Shown here one piece after another: positions 53,821 through 64,000 of a stretch of 64,000 nt of DNA. Where the stretch lies: contig AP031357.1 of the NCBI GenBank assembly GCA_037833965.1, positions 17,938,001 through 18,002,000 of the forward strand. Reading direction: 5' to 3'. Position 1 is the stretch's first letter; each line of letters begins with the position of its first letter. The position numbers and the translations under genes are program-made. Under the pieces are notes generated by a model that saw only the letters and a program-made list of their open reading frames with translations, was not told the DNA's origin and ran no database searches. This stretch comes from Marchantia polymorpha subsp. ruderalis (taxonomy: Eukaryota; Streptophyta; Marchantiopsida; Marchantiales; Marchantiaceae).

Positions 53821-54995
53821 TGGTTCTTTATAAAGTAGAAACCAATGATATATGTGATCAAAATAGTTTAAAATATTCTACATCCTCATGTTGATTATGG
53901 GCTGCGTAGCTTTAATAGTTCTAATATTGCAGAAGTTGTAGGACATGTTTTACTTTATGACACTATTTTTTCGTTTTGTTCATCGTGTGGCTGATGGGTT
54001 AATTCCTTAGATTTTCTTGTTAACTTCTCAAGGGGATTTCCTCAGTGTAAAATCAAAAATTTTGCACTTGAATGTTCCGCATGTGCCTTAGAACGAATAA
54101 CTTCATGCTTCTATATGTTGTTTTGAACATAATATGCACGGACAAACCCCAGAGCTCCACAATGCAAAGAGAGGCGAACATGCCCGTGTCGAAGTGAAAG
54201 ATAGTTTCATCGTAAGATTTACAGAAACTTCAGCCAAACTTCTATTGTTTGACACAAACATCGTATGAAGGAAAATTGTGTATCGAGACACAGAGGAGAT
54301 CCAAAATAAAAGAATACACAACCATTCCGGCGTAACTGGTTATACTTTTTAAAACATTTTCTGTACAAAGTCTTGTAGCTTCTAAATGAACCGTGTAAAA
54401 TTATGACGAGTTTACGGGGGTTCTGAAATAACTTCGATGCGTTTTATTAAGAGCCAGTGTCAATAAGTGAGCGTCGTGGCGAAACACTGCCAATCCATAT
54501 GGAAATCGATGAAGAACATGAAATGGCTCAAAAGCTACGTAGACGAAGGGGACATGAAGGAACACTACGGCACACTACGGCCAACAAGGAGAAAACTGCG
54601 TCAAGCTTAAGGAAGAAGCCCCGTGAAAGGTGGACCCTCTTGTATTCTTCGTCGCACCCACTTCCAGGCGGCTGACGGCTGGGCTCCTCCATGTCACCCC
54701 GACTGCCTGCCTGACTGACTGCGTAACGGCGTCATGCGCGTTTACTCCACAACTGCGTAATGCAGGGAGCGGGAGAAGCAGGACGAGGAGGGGGCGAAGA
54801 AGCGAGGGCAGGACAGCAAATGTGGATTCACGTTCATGATCGATTGCAAACGGGGCGAATTGATCGTGATGGACGTGAGAGTGGGGCAGGGCGAATGAGG
54901 CAGTGATTGAGGGAGTTGGTGGATGGCCCGCGCGGCATGCAATTTCATCTTGTCGGCCTTCGCTCGCTATTAGCAGGAGCAGTCGAGGAGCAGAC
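53821..54995 (+). promoter_or_regulatory. 5' flank of the CwfJ/CCCH gene
   Basis: 53821-54450 is AT-rich and featureless. 54580-54995 is GC-balanced and directly precedes the start codon, so it probably contains promoter and 5' UTR. Frames here are open on both strands but lack conserved content. Confidence 0.35.
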
Positions 54996-57900
54996 ATGAG
55001 CGGTAGTGGTAGCACTGCCCCCCGCATTCTCATTGCTGGCGATGTTTGTGGACGCCTTGCTGCCCTTTACAAACGAGTTGCTTCGGTGAGATTTTGGACT
55101 CTCTTCGAATGGGGTTTTTGTTCAGAATTGCTATGTTCATGTTTCTGATTGGTGGTCTGTCATACTTCTGTTTTTCCATGAATTGTCTTCTTACTTATGT
55201 AGAGGTGCACAATGCGCAACGTCGTTTTCACGTCGGAGCTGAATGAGTTGATGTGACAGATACCAGAGGGCTTTATCGTGGTGGCGTTTTAAAAAATTAA
55301 TAGCTTTCACAAATTTGATGAGAATTTTGAATTGTCAAATATTTGTCCAGACGAACCTGATAAATGTTCTTTGAATTATTGAGTTATTGTGATTCTAGTG
55401 AACCCAACAAATTCTTCATATACGATGGTTTCAAACGAGCAGTTTGTTCTTTCTCCAGACAGGATTATCATATAATCTATGAATGATTTACTGCTAAACC
55501 CTGAACCCTAACGCTCATACTGCATATACCTTCCGACAAGAGTGTTTGAAAATTCTGTGCCTGTGTAACTTTCACTGGATGTTATCTCCTTTACGTCCAA
55601 TTTGTCAATATTACTACGAGGATATGGTAGAATGTTCCAAAGCTCTACCCAGTCTTTGAAAGAGGTATGAAAAAATGTTCAGTCTCAGTGGAATGTATAT
55701 GGAAATCTCTTTATCAAGCTGTGCAATTGCATTTCTACACCTGTCCTTTTGAGGCTTCATTGGATCACTTCGCTTCGAAGAATCGTTTGAAAGTACTCAT
55801 TTATTTTGCTCAGAGTAGATAACAGTTTCCATATTCATCTACTGCATCACCATTCGGTTACTACTATTTGTTGGAATTAACACTAGCCCTCATAAAGCAA
55901 AATATTGACAACAAAAATATTCACTATCCTTGTAAGCAAATTTTATAGGCTTGAGTTATCAGTTTTTATTTTTTCACTCAAGTTTACTTATTGCTGGAAT
56001 TTGAATATGAACTGCTCAGCACAACCACCTTACCCTACGTTACTTGTCTTTTCTTGCCAGCTGGTGCGTGAACAATTGAGTGACGTTCAAATGAAGCCAG
56101 GGATAATTATTTCAATTCCGCCTTAAGATTTGTTCTTGTATTCCTCAAACATTCTATGTTCAACTCTTCCAGGTCAATAAATCAAATGGACCATTCGATG
56201 CCCTTCTTTGCGTCGGGCAGTTTTTTCCAAGTGATCCAAGTGGTATCGAGGATATGCAGAAGTATATCGACGGAACAGAGCCAATACCACTGCCCACCTT
56301 CTTTGTCGGTAACTATGGAGAGGGAGCCAACCTGCTGCTGTCCGCGAGTAAACTCAAAGCTGCCCAAGCTGGTCTAAGTATGGAAGGGATTCCCGTTTGT
56401 CAAAATTTGACTTGGCTGATTGGCAGCGGCATATTAAACCTTCATGGTAACATATTCGACCATTTAGATACTGCGATTTTTTCCTCAATCTTAAAGATGC
56501 TCATTCTTACTCAGAGATGAGGGCAAACACGTCTGAACCTTTTCAAGTTGTCAAGGACAAAATCAACCTATTTGCCATAGATATTTGTATCTTGCACACC
56601 CATGTAATTTGCATAATTCTCAGAGTCCATGCCTTACACCGGAGTATGTCATTCTTATGTACCCCACGTAGTCCTTGGCTAACCAGTAATTGAGAAGTAG
56701 GTGCTTAGTGATGTCCGTAGTCTTATAGTAAATGTTACATATACACCATCAATGATATTTATTAGCACCGTTTGAAGTAGCAAGTTTTTAACGCTTGATA
56801 TATATTGATCTGATTTGCAGGCCTGCGAATTGCTTATCTGGGTGCAAAATACATTCCTGACCTTTATCAGGATGCTAAAGGTGCGGCAGCTGCAGGAGCG
56901 CATCACGAAGATGATGTTGATGCGTTGCGTGCATTTGCAGACGACAAAGCTGTGACTGACTTATTTTTATCATATCCTTATCTCAAATCTTGAGAGAAAG
57001 TATCCATCAACCAGTTTCTTGGTTAAAGTATGTTCCTTTATGTTGGTATGTTTACTGTGTACGTACGAACTAAGGACACTACTTTAAGTACATTGAAGTA
57101 CCTTCACCTTCAAGGGGTTGCGATCCCACTCCCGCCAGCCTTATTGTCATCCGATCTCTCTTCATTGTAGTCTGTTGATGTAAGTTGGCCCATGTCAGTA
57201 GTGTATCCTTAACTCATAGATACAAACGAGTGGCCACTGGGAGTGACAAACGGGGCTGATCTGGTCAACGTTCCTCCAAATGTCAATGCTGCCACAGGAA
57301 CAATGATAGCTGCAGACCTTGCCACTGAGTTAAAGCCGCGGTAAGTGTAAATTAAAAAGTTTATACGAGGAGCTGGATATTTTCTAATATGTAATGAGGT
57401 TCTTCACGGGGGTTAGCGTCGGAGTCCCTTGAAAGAGGTCTGATGTCTAAGCTGGCGACCCCAGCTATCATTTTGCAGGGACAGAGGGAGTCTTTTACGC
57501 CAGAGAGCCCTACTTGAATCCTGATGCTGACCATTGTACTCGTTTCATTGGACTTGCGACTGTTGGGAATGATAAGAAACAGGTGCGAAATTCTCGCCAT
57601 ACACTTAATAAAGAATATTTCAGCAGTGCAGAGGATGAGTCTTTGAATGATTGATGTGTAGTAACCTCGCGCATGTTGCTGTCCGATTTGTGAGTAATGC
57701 ACAATTTCCTTTGTATCCTTTCTACTATGTCAGTGTACAGGTCCTTTTTTTAAAAAGCCATCATTTCAGAAATTTGAAATCTTCCAGCCACACTTTTACA
57801 GAAATTTCTACATGCTCTGTCTCCAATGCCGGCATCTACCATGGCTTTGTCAGATCTTGCCATACGGCCTCCGAATCTGACAGTTTCGCCCTATGAGATA

Positions 57901-59972
57901 GCTCGTATTGAGAGTAAAAGTGCGGGTTCCAGAGCCACGAATTTGCGAAATGGATTGGCCAAAGATACATCTCGTGGTGGAAAACATCCTGTCGACGTCG
58001 ATGGTCAATACTGGAGATATGATGTTGGTCAAACCAAACGCCAGAGACGGGATGATGGCGACAGGGTTTGCGTAGAATTTGTTACTCGAGGCACGTGTTC
58101 AAGAGAAGGAAACTGCAGATTTAAACATGACTTAGGAGATGGGACTCCTATACCTAAGGGTGCATGCTTCGAATTTGTCACCAAAGGTAGTTGTGAAAGA
58201 GGTGCGGACTGTAGGTATAGACACTCGCTAGAGAATCCGGAGAGACGAGAACCTCTACCGGCAGGTGTATGTTTTGATTTTTTCAAAACAGGAAAGTGCG
58301 ACAGAGGGGCTGATTGCAGGTACTTTTTTATATTACTTTACATTCTCTAAAGTATATCATCGTCCCAAGTTAATTTAGTCTGAAGACAGCTCTATTCACT
58401 TTGGAGCCTCCCCTTTGTCAAGTGTTAGTACTTGTAGAAACCAGCAATGTTCATTGGACGGATTGATAAAGGGACGCCTTTCTGATATTTTGCATTTTTC
58501 ATTTGCATGATGTCCAGGTTTAGTCATAGTCTTGATAATCCAGCTCCTCCTCGACCAACCGGACCTTGCTGGTTTTGTTTATCAAGCCCCGAAGTTAGTA
58601 CACATTTAGTGCTTAGTGTGGGTGACCATTGCTACTGTGCCCTAGCCAAAGGTCCTGTAGTTCAAGGGCATGTGCTGCTTCTGCCGATCGAACACTTTCC
58701 TTCCACTGTTTCTTTAGCGTTTGATGTATTAGACGAGATGCAAAAGTACATAGATGGTCTACGGGAATGTCATCGGAGTCAAGGAAATGCAATTGTGATC
58801 TTCGAGCGCTACATTCAACTTCGTGCGGGGACACATGCTCATATACAGGTAAGATTATTATATATATCATATTTTTGCATCGCACGTGCAATACATTATA
58901 TTTTAAAGTTCCCATCAGCCTCAAAGGTTCAATGGTGCGTCGAGTTATATTACGTCTTTGAATGGAAGTGCTGTTTTTCGTATCCTGTGTTCGCAGATCA
59001 TCCCAATACCTGAAGCAGAAGCTCAATCTGCACGTGGCGCATTTGAAACTGCAGCAATGCAGGCAGGTTTCGAATTCCAATCTCTTCCTTCAGGTGGGTT
59101 TGATCTCCACGACACCACTACCAATTGTTTATTTGCTAACTAGGTCAGTGACTTTTCATTGACTTCCGAGTACAAGTCTTGCTCTAATCTCGTAGTATGT
59201 TCCTGGCATCCCAAATCGTAGACTGCACTGCATCTGATGCGTATATCCTGCTTTCACTATTACAAATTTCATCGCTAACTTTTCACATGAAGAGCATATA
59301 GTTCATGGTGGTAGGGTCACTGTTGTATATGTGGATTGTGATTATTTGGGAACTGAACTCTTGCTTTCCCCAAGGTGTTCTTTAAATAAATCAATTCAGG
59401 TGAACGTTATGTATTTTAATTTTGAGTACCTAATTTTTTTTTTGAGATTGACGTTGCAGGAAAGAGTCATCGTCAAGCTAGAGAGGCTCTTTGGGAGTTA
59501 GTGCAAAACAGAAACTACTTTTATGTGGAGCTTCCGGACCAGGCGAGACTAGTGCATCCGTTGGACGGTGGTGCCAAGATGAGTATGCAGTTCGGCAGAG
59601 AGGTAATTGACCAATACAACAACTTTTGGTGATTTAGAACAAGATCAAGTTGTAAGGAAATTGAACTCTTTGAGAACATTATTCAAGTTCTGTTTGATTA
59701 AGACCATGCAAGTTTGAGAGAAGGTCTCAAGAGAACTGACGAATTAGCTATCACTGACAAATAAGTGAAATAATAGTCTCTGATGTACCATCGAATATCT
59801 ATAAAGAAGGAGCATCTATTTAGTTATTTTTCCGGTTGTGTAGGTGGTGGCAACCCTTCTCAACAAGCCAGAACGAGGAGACTGGAAGGCGTGTGTGATG
59901 AGTAAGGATGAGGAAACCAACATGGCTGAGGAATTCAAACAGCTGTTCACAAACTTTGATCCGATGCTATAA
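54996..59972 (+). CDS. CCCH zinc-finger / CwfJ-like protein (CWF19L1-related debranching cofactor family)
   Basis: Ten exons join in phase: 54996-55085, 56173-56446, 56821-56971, 57224-57340, 57465-57582, 57802-58319, 58518-58848, 58997-59093, 59460-59602 and 59844-59972, giving 655 residues. The N-terminus (RILIAGDVCGRL, FDALLCVGQFF, LPTFFVGNYGEGA, DLFLSNEWPLGVTNG, RYHFAG) is the metallophosphatase-like CWF19L1 domain. Three CCCH fingers of C-x8-C-x5-C-x3-H form lie at 340-359, 372-391 and 407-426. CwfJ_C_1 follows from about 438 (GPCWFC, with HIT-like H-x-H-x-Q at 529-533), then CwfJ_C_2 to the end. Relatives bind the post-splicing intron lariat complex, and yeast Drn1 helps the debranching enzyme. 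Fused CCCH fingers are known in plant members. Intron 3 is AT-AC; the others are GT-AG. Confidence 0.95.
56972..57223 (+). other. AT-AC (U12-type) intron 3 of the CwfJ/CCCH gene
   Basis: The intron starts ATATCCTTATC and ends GATAC. A branch-site match TCCTTAAC (57206-57213) has its branch A about 11 nt from the 3' end, the spacing typical of minor-spliceosome introns. Splicing at these sites gives DLFL-S-NEWPLGVTNG, matching the conserved family motif. The nearby AG (57218-57219) would shift the frame and destroy it. No GT donor near the exon end preserves the reading frame. Confidence 0.88.
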
Positions 59973-60350
59973 TGGTTTTCACAGATAAAGGATTTTCTCT
60001 TTATCTTAATTTTTGATGGGTTGGTGGTTGATATTAGAAATGATCCTTTCAACTGTAGGAAGGCGAGATAGATGTAAAGCTATTATGTTGCCAAGGATTT
60101 GTACAAAACAAAGATTATTTGTGCAATTGACGTTGAGAGCTTATGCCGTGGGGTTAGAGGTATCGGAAATTGTCTTATTTTGTCAACAAATTGTACCAAC
60201 TGACTCTATCTTCAAGCATATTGAATGCCAAAAAGAATGGATGGACACCTTTATCAATGAGTCAGAGGTAATGCCCACATTGTCAAAATACACCAGATCT
60301 TTAGAGATCATTACCCTTCTTAAAAAGTTGGGTGGTACACACGTGTAACA

Positions 60351-60392
60351 AATTAAGCCAACAAGGAAACTAATTAAGCCAACAAGGAAGCT
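60351..60392 (+). repeat. Two tandem 21-bp units
   Basis: AATTAAGCCAACAAGGAA plus three bases (ACT, then GCT) is repeated head to tail with one difference. It lies about 380 bp downstream of the CwfJ stop codon. Confidence 0.9.
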
Positions 60393-62587
60393 CTAAGGTT
60401 CATTTTACATGAGGTGGATTGTTGGCAGTGCTACCTTAGTAAAGAATCTAACATTTCTAAACCTATTTATGAAATGAAAGCGGCTGATCTACGTTCCCAC
60501 ACACCCGATAACTTTCTTACGTGGGTCATAAATACTGTGATTCCAAACGAGAACCCGTAATCAATTCTATGCGTTGGCACTTTCAACTCAGATGGGGAAT
60601 ATGTTAACGGGCCCGAGAATTCCCTCCTAATCCTACTTCCCCCTACAATGCCAAGCAGGCAAGGAGCCCATTTGTTGAAATGAACTACAAAATTACAAAT
60701 TCCATTTGCCTAGGAGAGATCGATGCGCGAAAATAGTGCGGCCTGAGCTTGAAGTACTTTTATCTTGTTTAGTGTATTAACATGGTTTGGTGTAAACTAT
60801 AAACACACTCTATAAACATTGTCGGAAGACACTGTCAAGCCCTACATAGATGAAACCAAGGGAGGAAGGTGGGGCTTAGGCTCCATAAGAAATACTGAGA
60901 CATGGAATGCAAGAGGGAGTGAAGGAAATGTGATCCAGTGGTCTAGTAGCAGGAGAAGAGTTCATTTTATGGATCAAATGTAAATACCTGAGAGGTTATA
61001 TTATAGGGTGGTAAATTATCCAACATGAACTGACGTCCCGACTGACGTCAGCATAAGCAAAAATGCGCTGCCAAATGAGTTCACCTTTTCATAGCAATCC
61101 GATGAGGGTTGTGAAAGACATGTGCAGGCATGGAGGTTGCAGTAGGCTTTTAGAACTGACCACATTTCTGACCCCATCTTGGATATCGGTCGACTTTTCT
61201 TAAAATAGTGATGTAGAGATGTTATCTCTTCACTATCTCGTATAGCCCCTACACACCTTTCCATTCTAAAATTCGCAGATGGACGGAGGTCCTTGCTCAC
61301 TCCAACATAAACCTGCACAATTAATCTGCATAGTCTTCAAGATATCACACGTATAGATCAACCATGTCTTCACACCCACCAATTGCAAAACTACCTCAAC
61401 GCAACACCAAGTAACTTCGGTAAACCACAATGTTGGATATACCTGGAATACACCAAAAGCTTACACTCAGTTCGGCCCTTTTTTTAACAGAAATGGAAGT
61501 CTTGCAGATTTGCCAGTTTCTGAATAATTGTCAAGTTCAAGCTCAAGCATGTACAATGTACGACAAATTTCGAGAAAAATTTCTTTTATGTCACAAGACT
61601 TCCATCCCCTTATTGACCATTTTGACATGCCACGGACCGCCCATACACTTGGCTGCGTTCCCATCCAGCAATCAAAAGTCTCAGAACTGGTAGATACAGG
61701 AAAGCCACCCACTTCATCTCTGAAATTTTAACAAAAAGTCCTATTCTAACTGATATCATCGTCAACAGTTTTGACCCTTAACATAACGAAGCATGCGATA
61801 ACAATCTACTTTATTCTTTCATCTCATGCACGTGTGGAAGCCAACTCTAAATGTCTCTTCTTTGCAATCTTAATTCTCATGTCATCATAATTAAAAATCA
61901 TTCAACAAAAATTACAGTGATTCTCCCACATATCAAAAATACATACATGGTTAATTTTTCATTTGTTACAACCTTAAACATGAAATGAACGGCCTGCTAA
62001 TCGAAACCCTTATAGCACATATGCAAACAAAAAGAGGAAGGTTGGAATATTGAAGATCTTATTTCGCCACTTCAAGTTTGAGTCAACCAACTGCCAAACT
62101 TCAAAGAATCTCTCCTTCACACAACAAAACTCAAAGGACACTGTAGAATCAGCCAATTTCTTTGGCAACTTACATGATCATCACTCAACGTCACCTTCAC
62201 TAGGCTCGCTGGGTTGATAATGGTTAACCCCCGAATTGCATCAATTGTTTATAAATGCTTGACCTTTGGAATTTGCGTTTCTTATATTTTCATCCTGTGA
62301 TGGACACGATGTTCGAGTAAAAATAAGAACTTCGTGTGAATAGATGATTCTTCCAAGTCTGCTCACACGGACAATGGGTCCATTCCAGATCAGAAACTTA
62401 CCATTCTATGTGTGTGAAACTTACGTCTTTGTCTATCCACTGATTTCATACTCGATGGAGGGTCAGGCAAAAATGGGAGGAGCTGGTTGGACTGCCTTCA
62501 GCAAACGTGCACATTTTCCCACGAAGGGTGAAACCAGGAGCCAAGTTCCAGTCTACAGGAGAACCTAACGCAAAAAGGTGGCGGAGC

Positions 62588-62628
62588 AGTCTTCTTCAGA
62601 CTTCTTCAGATAGTCTTCTTCAGACTTC
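62588..62628 (+). repeat. Short direct repeat of AGTCTTCTTCAGACTTC
   Basis: The 17-mer occurs at 62588-62604 and 62612-62628 with an extra TTCAGAT-type partial unit between. It is a local slippage repeat with no assigned function. Confidence 0.85.
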
Positions 62629-63399
62629 AGTGTCCGTTCTTTTGAGATAATCTAAATGCGGTGTGAAAATCACTTGGAGACAACTATGAAAAGTCAAGAC
62701 AATCTTGCTTGAAATCTATTGCAAACGTCCTCACCTATATCTTACAAATCTTAGAACGTTGACGGGGATGAAAAGTAAGAGTTCTGCCCAACAAACCTGA
62801 GATTATAAATTAGTGAAAGTAGAGAAGTCAAAGCTGTTGTGATCAGGTGTACGAAACTGAGTAGCAGAGCAATGTACATGCCATTTCCCGACCTACGACC
62901 AGCGTAATATCAATAGATAGACAACAGTTCTGAAGGACTCAGTAACCATCAAATCTTACTTCAGACACAATCTCAACTTCTTAATTATACGTACATTTGA
63001 GAGAATTTTTTTCTAATTAAATATTCGTAAGAGGAAGATTATCAGTTGAGAGTGGTTGAAATTCATTGGAAGTTAGCAGTTAAAAAGTACATGCACAAAC
63101 TGTTAAAGTTGGTAGCTTATCGATAAGCAGATATGTCAAGCAGGTGAGCATTTTCTCTTACTCGAATCGAAATGGTCAGCTCAAAATCACCGGAAACCGG
63201 CTAGTGAGAATATTCTGGCAAGCGTTTCCCCACTAACATCCACTCTATGTCAGACAATTTTATTCCCAAGTTTACAACTGCTCCAGTAAAATTTAGGAAA
63301 ATACGGGTAAGTATTCCTAACCAAAGAATGCCATCCAGGAAATTACAGTATATTACTCATAAAGTGGACCTGTAACGGAGCTTGTAAATGTCAAGATTG

Positions 63400-63431
63400 A
63401 TTTTGATAGGATTCGTTCATCCTATCAAAAT
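63400..63431. repeat. Perfect 13-bp inverted repeat
   Basis: ATTTTGATAGGAT (63400-63412) pairs exactly with ATCCTATCAAAAT (63419-63431) over a 6-nt loop. There is no T-tract or gene context to make it a terminator, so it is recorded as structure only. Confidence 0.88.
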
Positions 63432-64000
63432 ATTACAGTATTTGAAAAATGGATGATTGCATATTCTGGAACCAGGTTAAGAGATTTCATTTCAAAACAG
63501 CAAGAGGTTGTAGCACTGCTTAGTCTTGAATCCGCTCCAATGAGTATAACACTATGCTGAGCTTTTTGGAGACATTAGATTCGTGTAGGGGTTACATTTC
63601 AATCATCGTATTTTTTTTCTTTCTTTTTGAATCTTTCTTGAACATGAATTTTTTTATCAGTAGATTATCAGGATGGCAAGGGTTGGTGGCAGGTATGATG
63701 CCCCTAAAATATTTAAATTATTGAATGACCTACATGATTTACCATTTACCATATACAACAGTTCAGCAGAGCTGATTGTGAAATGGGTGGTTTTATGTTT
63801 TTTTTTGACATTTTGTAATTACCTGGAGATCATTACTGTTTGTAGTACACTCTACAACAAGAAATGTGCACTGCCACACTGGCTCTTGATAATTGGGAAC
63901 TACAGCGAAATGAGTTATCAATCTTCTTCAGCTGCTACGTTACGATATTGTATAAAAAATCCAAAGAGCTCAATGTCGGTTACATCAGAAATGTAGCAAA

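Larger units (their letters stand above)
59973..64000. other. Downstream region without recognised genes
   Basis: 59973 to about 60350 should include the CwfJ 3' UTR. Frames at 61016-61318 (minus) and 61430-61730 (both strands) have no identifiable domains. At 63673 a plus-strand ATG starts MARVGGR followed by a possible donor (GTATGA), and the frame stays open to 63996; it could be a first exon of a gene running off the right edge but is unidentified. Small repeats and a hairpin are listed separately. Confidence 0.4.

Noticed and set aside
57214-57219. AG acceptor for CwfJ intron 3
   Set aside because: Splicing there shifts the frame and loses the NEWP motif, whereas the AC four bases later restores it.

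Overview
The window is plant nuclear DNA, most likely from a bryophyte and perhaps a Marchantia-like liverwort. Its genes are plant-type: an XS-domain protein, a dirigent protein, a strictosidine-synthase-like protein and a plant-style CCCH zinc-finger/CwfJ fusion. They have many short GT-AG introns, pyrimidine-rich microsatellites in 5' flanks, and a plastid 16S rRNA fragment inside non-coding DNA. The species call is an inference, because nothing in the sequence names the organism.

Layout. At 1-4140 there is an exon-like coiled-coil segment and unidentified relic sequence. An intronless XS-domain gene (minus, 4171-6120) follows, with two long CT/GA microsatellites upstream. 6121-10900 is unassigned and holds a tight cluster of ATGCAT palindromes. 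Exons of a small membrane protein (minus, about 10944-11248) lie downstream of a complete ten-exon gene for proteasome ATPase RPT4 (minus, 12304-16130). Behind the RPT4 promoter lies a 189-bp direct duplication. Its second copy carries a non-autonomous hAT-like transposon with 12-bp terminal inverted repeats, an 8-bp target duplication and eleven 28-bp internal repeats.

17427-27100 is a very AT-rich, gene-free block holding the plastid 16S fragment. A more GC-balanced island follows, with poly(ADP-ribose) glycohydrolase (plus, 28129-32589, including a 22-nt microexon) and a membrane-anchored strictosidine-synthase-like/APMAP protein (plus, 35403-38770). A second AT-rich block covers about 39100-43400. 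43600-50047 holds only fragments and a hairpin. A single-exon secreted dirigent protein sits at 50048-50671. A TIR-bearing element of about 350 bp (perhaps Mutator-like) lies at 53461-53810. The last gene is a ten-exon CCCH zinc-finger/CwfJ gene (plus, 54996-59972) with a clear AT-AC (U12-type) intron at 56972-57223. 59973-64000 has no recognisable gene.

The genes are independent housekeeping or cell-wall functions: protein turnover, PAR removal, RNA metabolism and phenolic chemistry. They do not form a cluster or pathway. I see no new multi-gene system. The most informative items are the U12 intron, the two short DNA transposons, the segmental duplication, the plastid insert and the PARG microexon. 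Gene models were built by hand from splice sites, reading phase and remembered family sequences; no alignment or transcript data was used.
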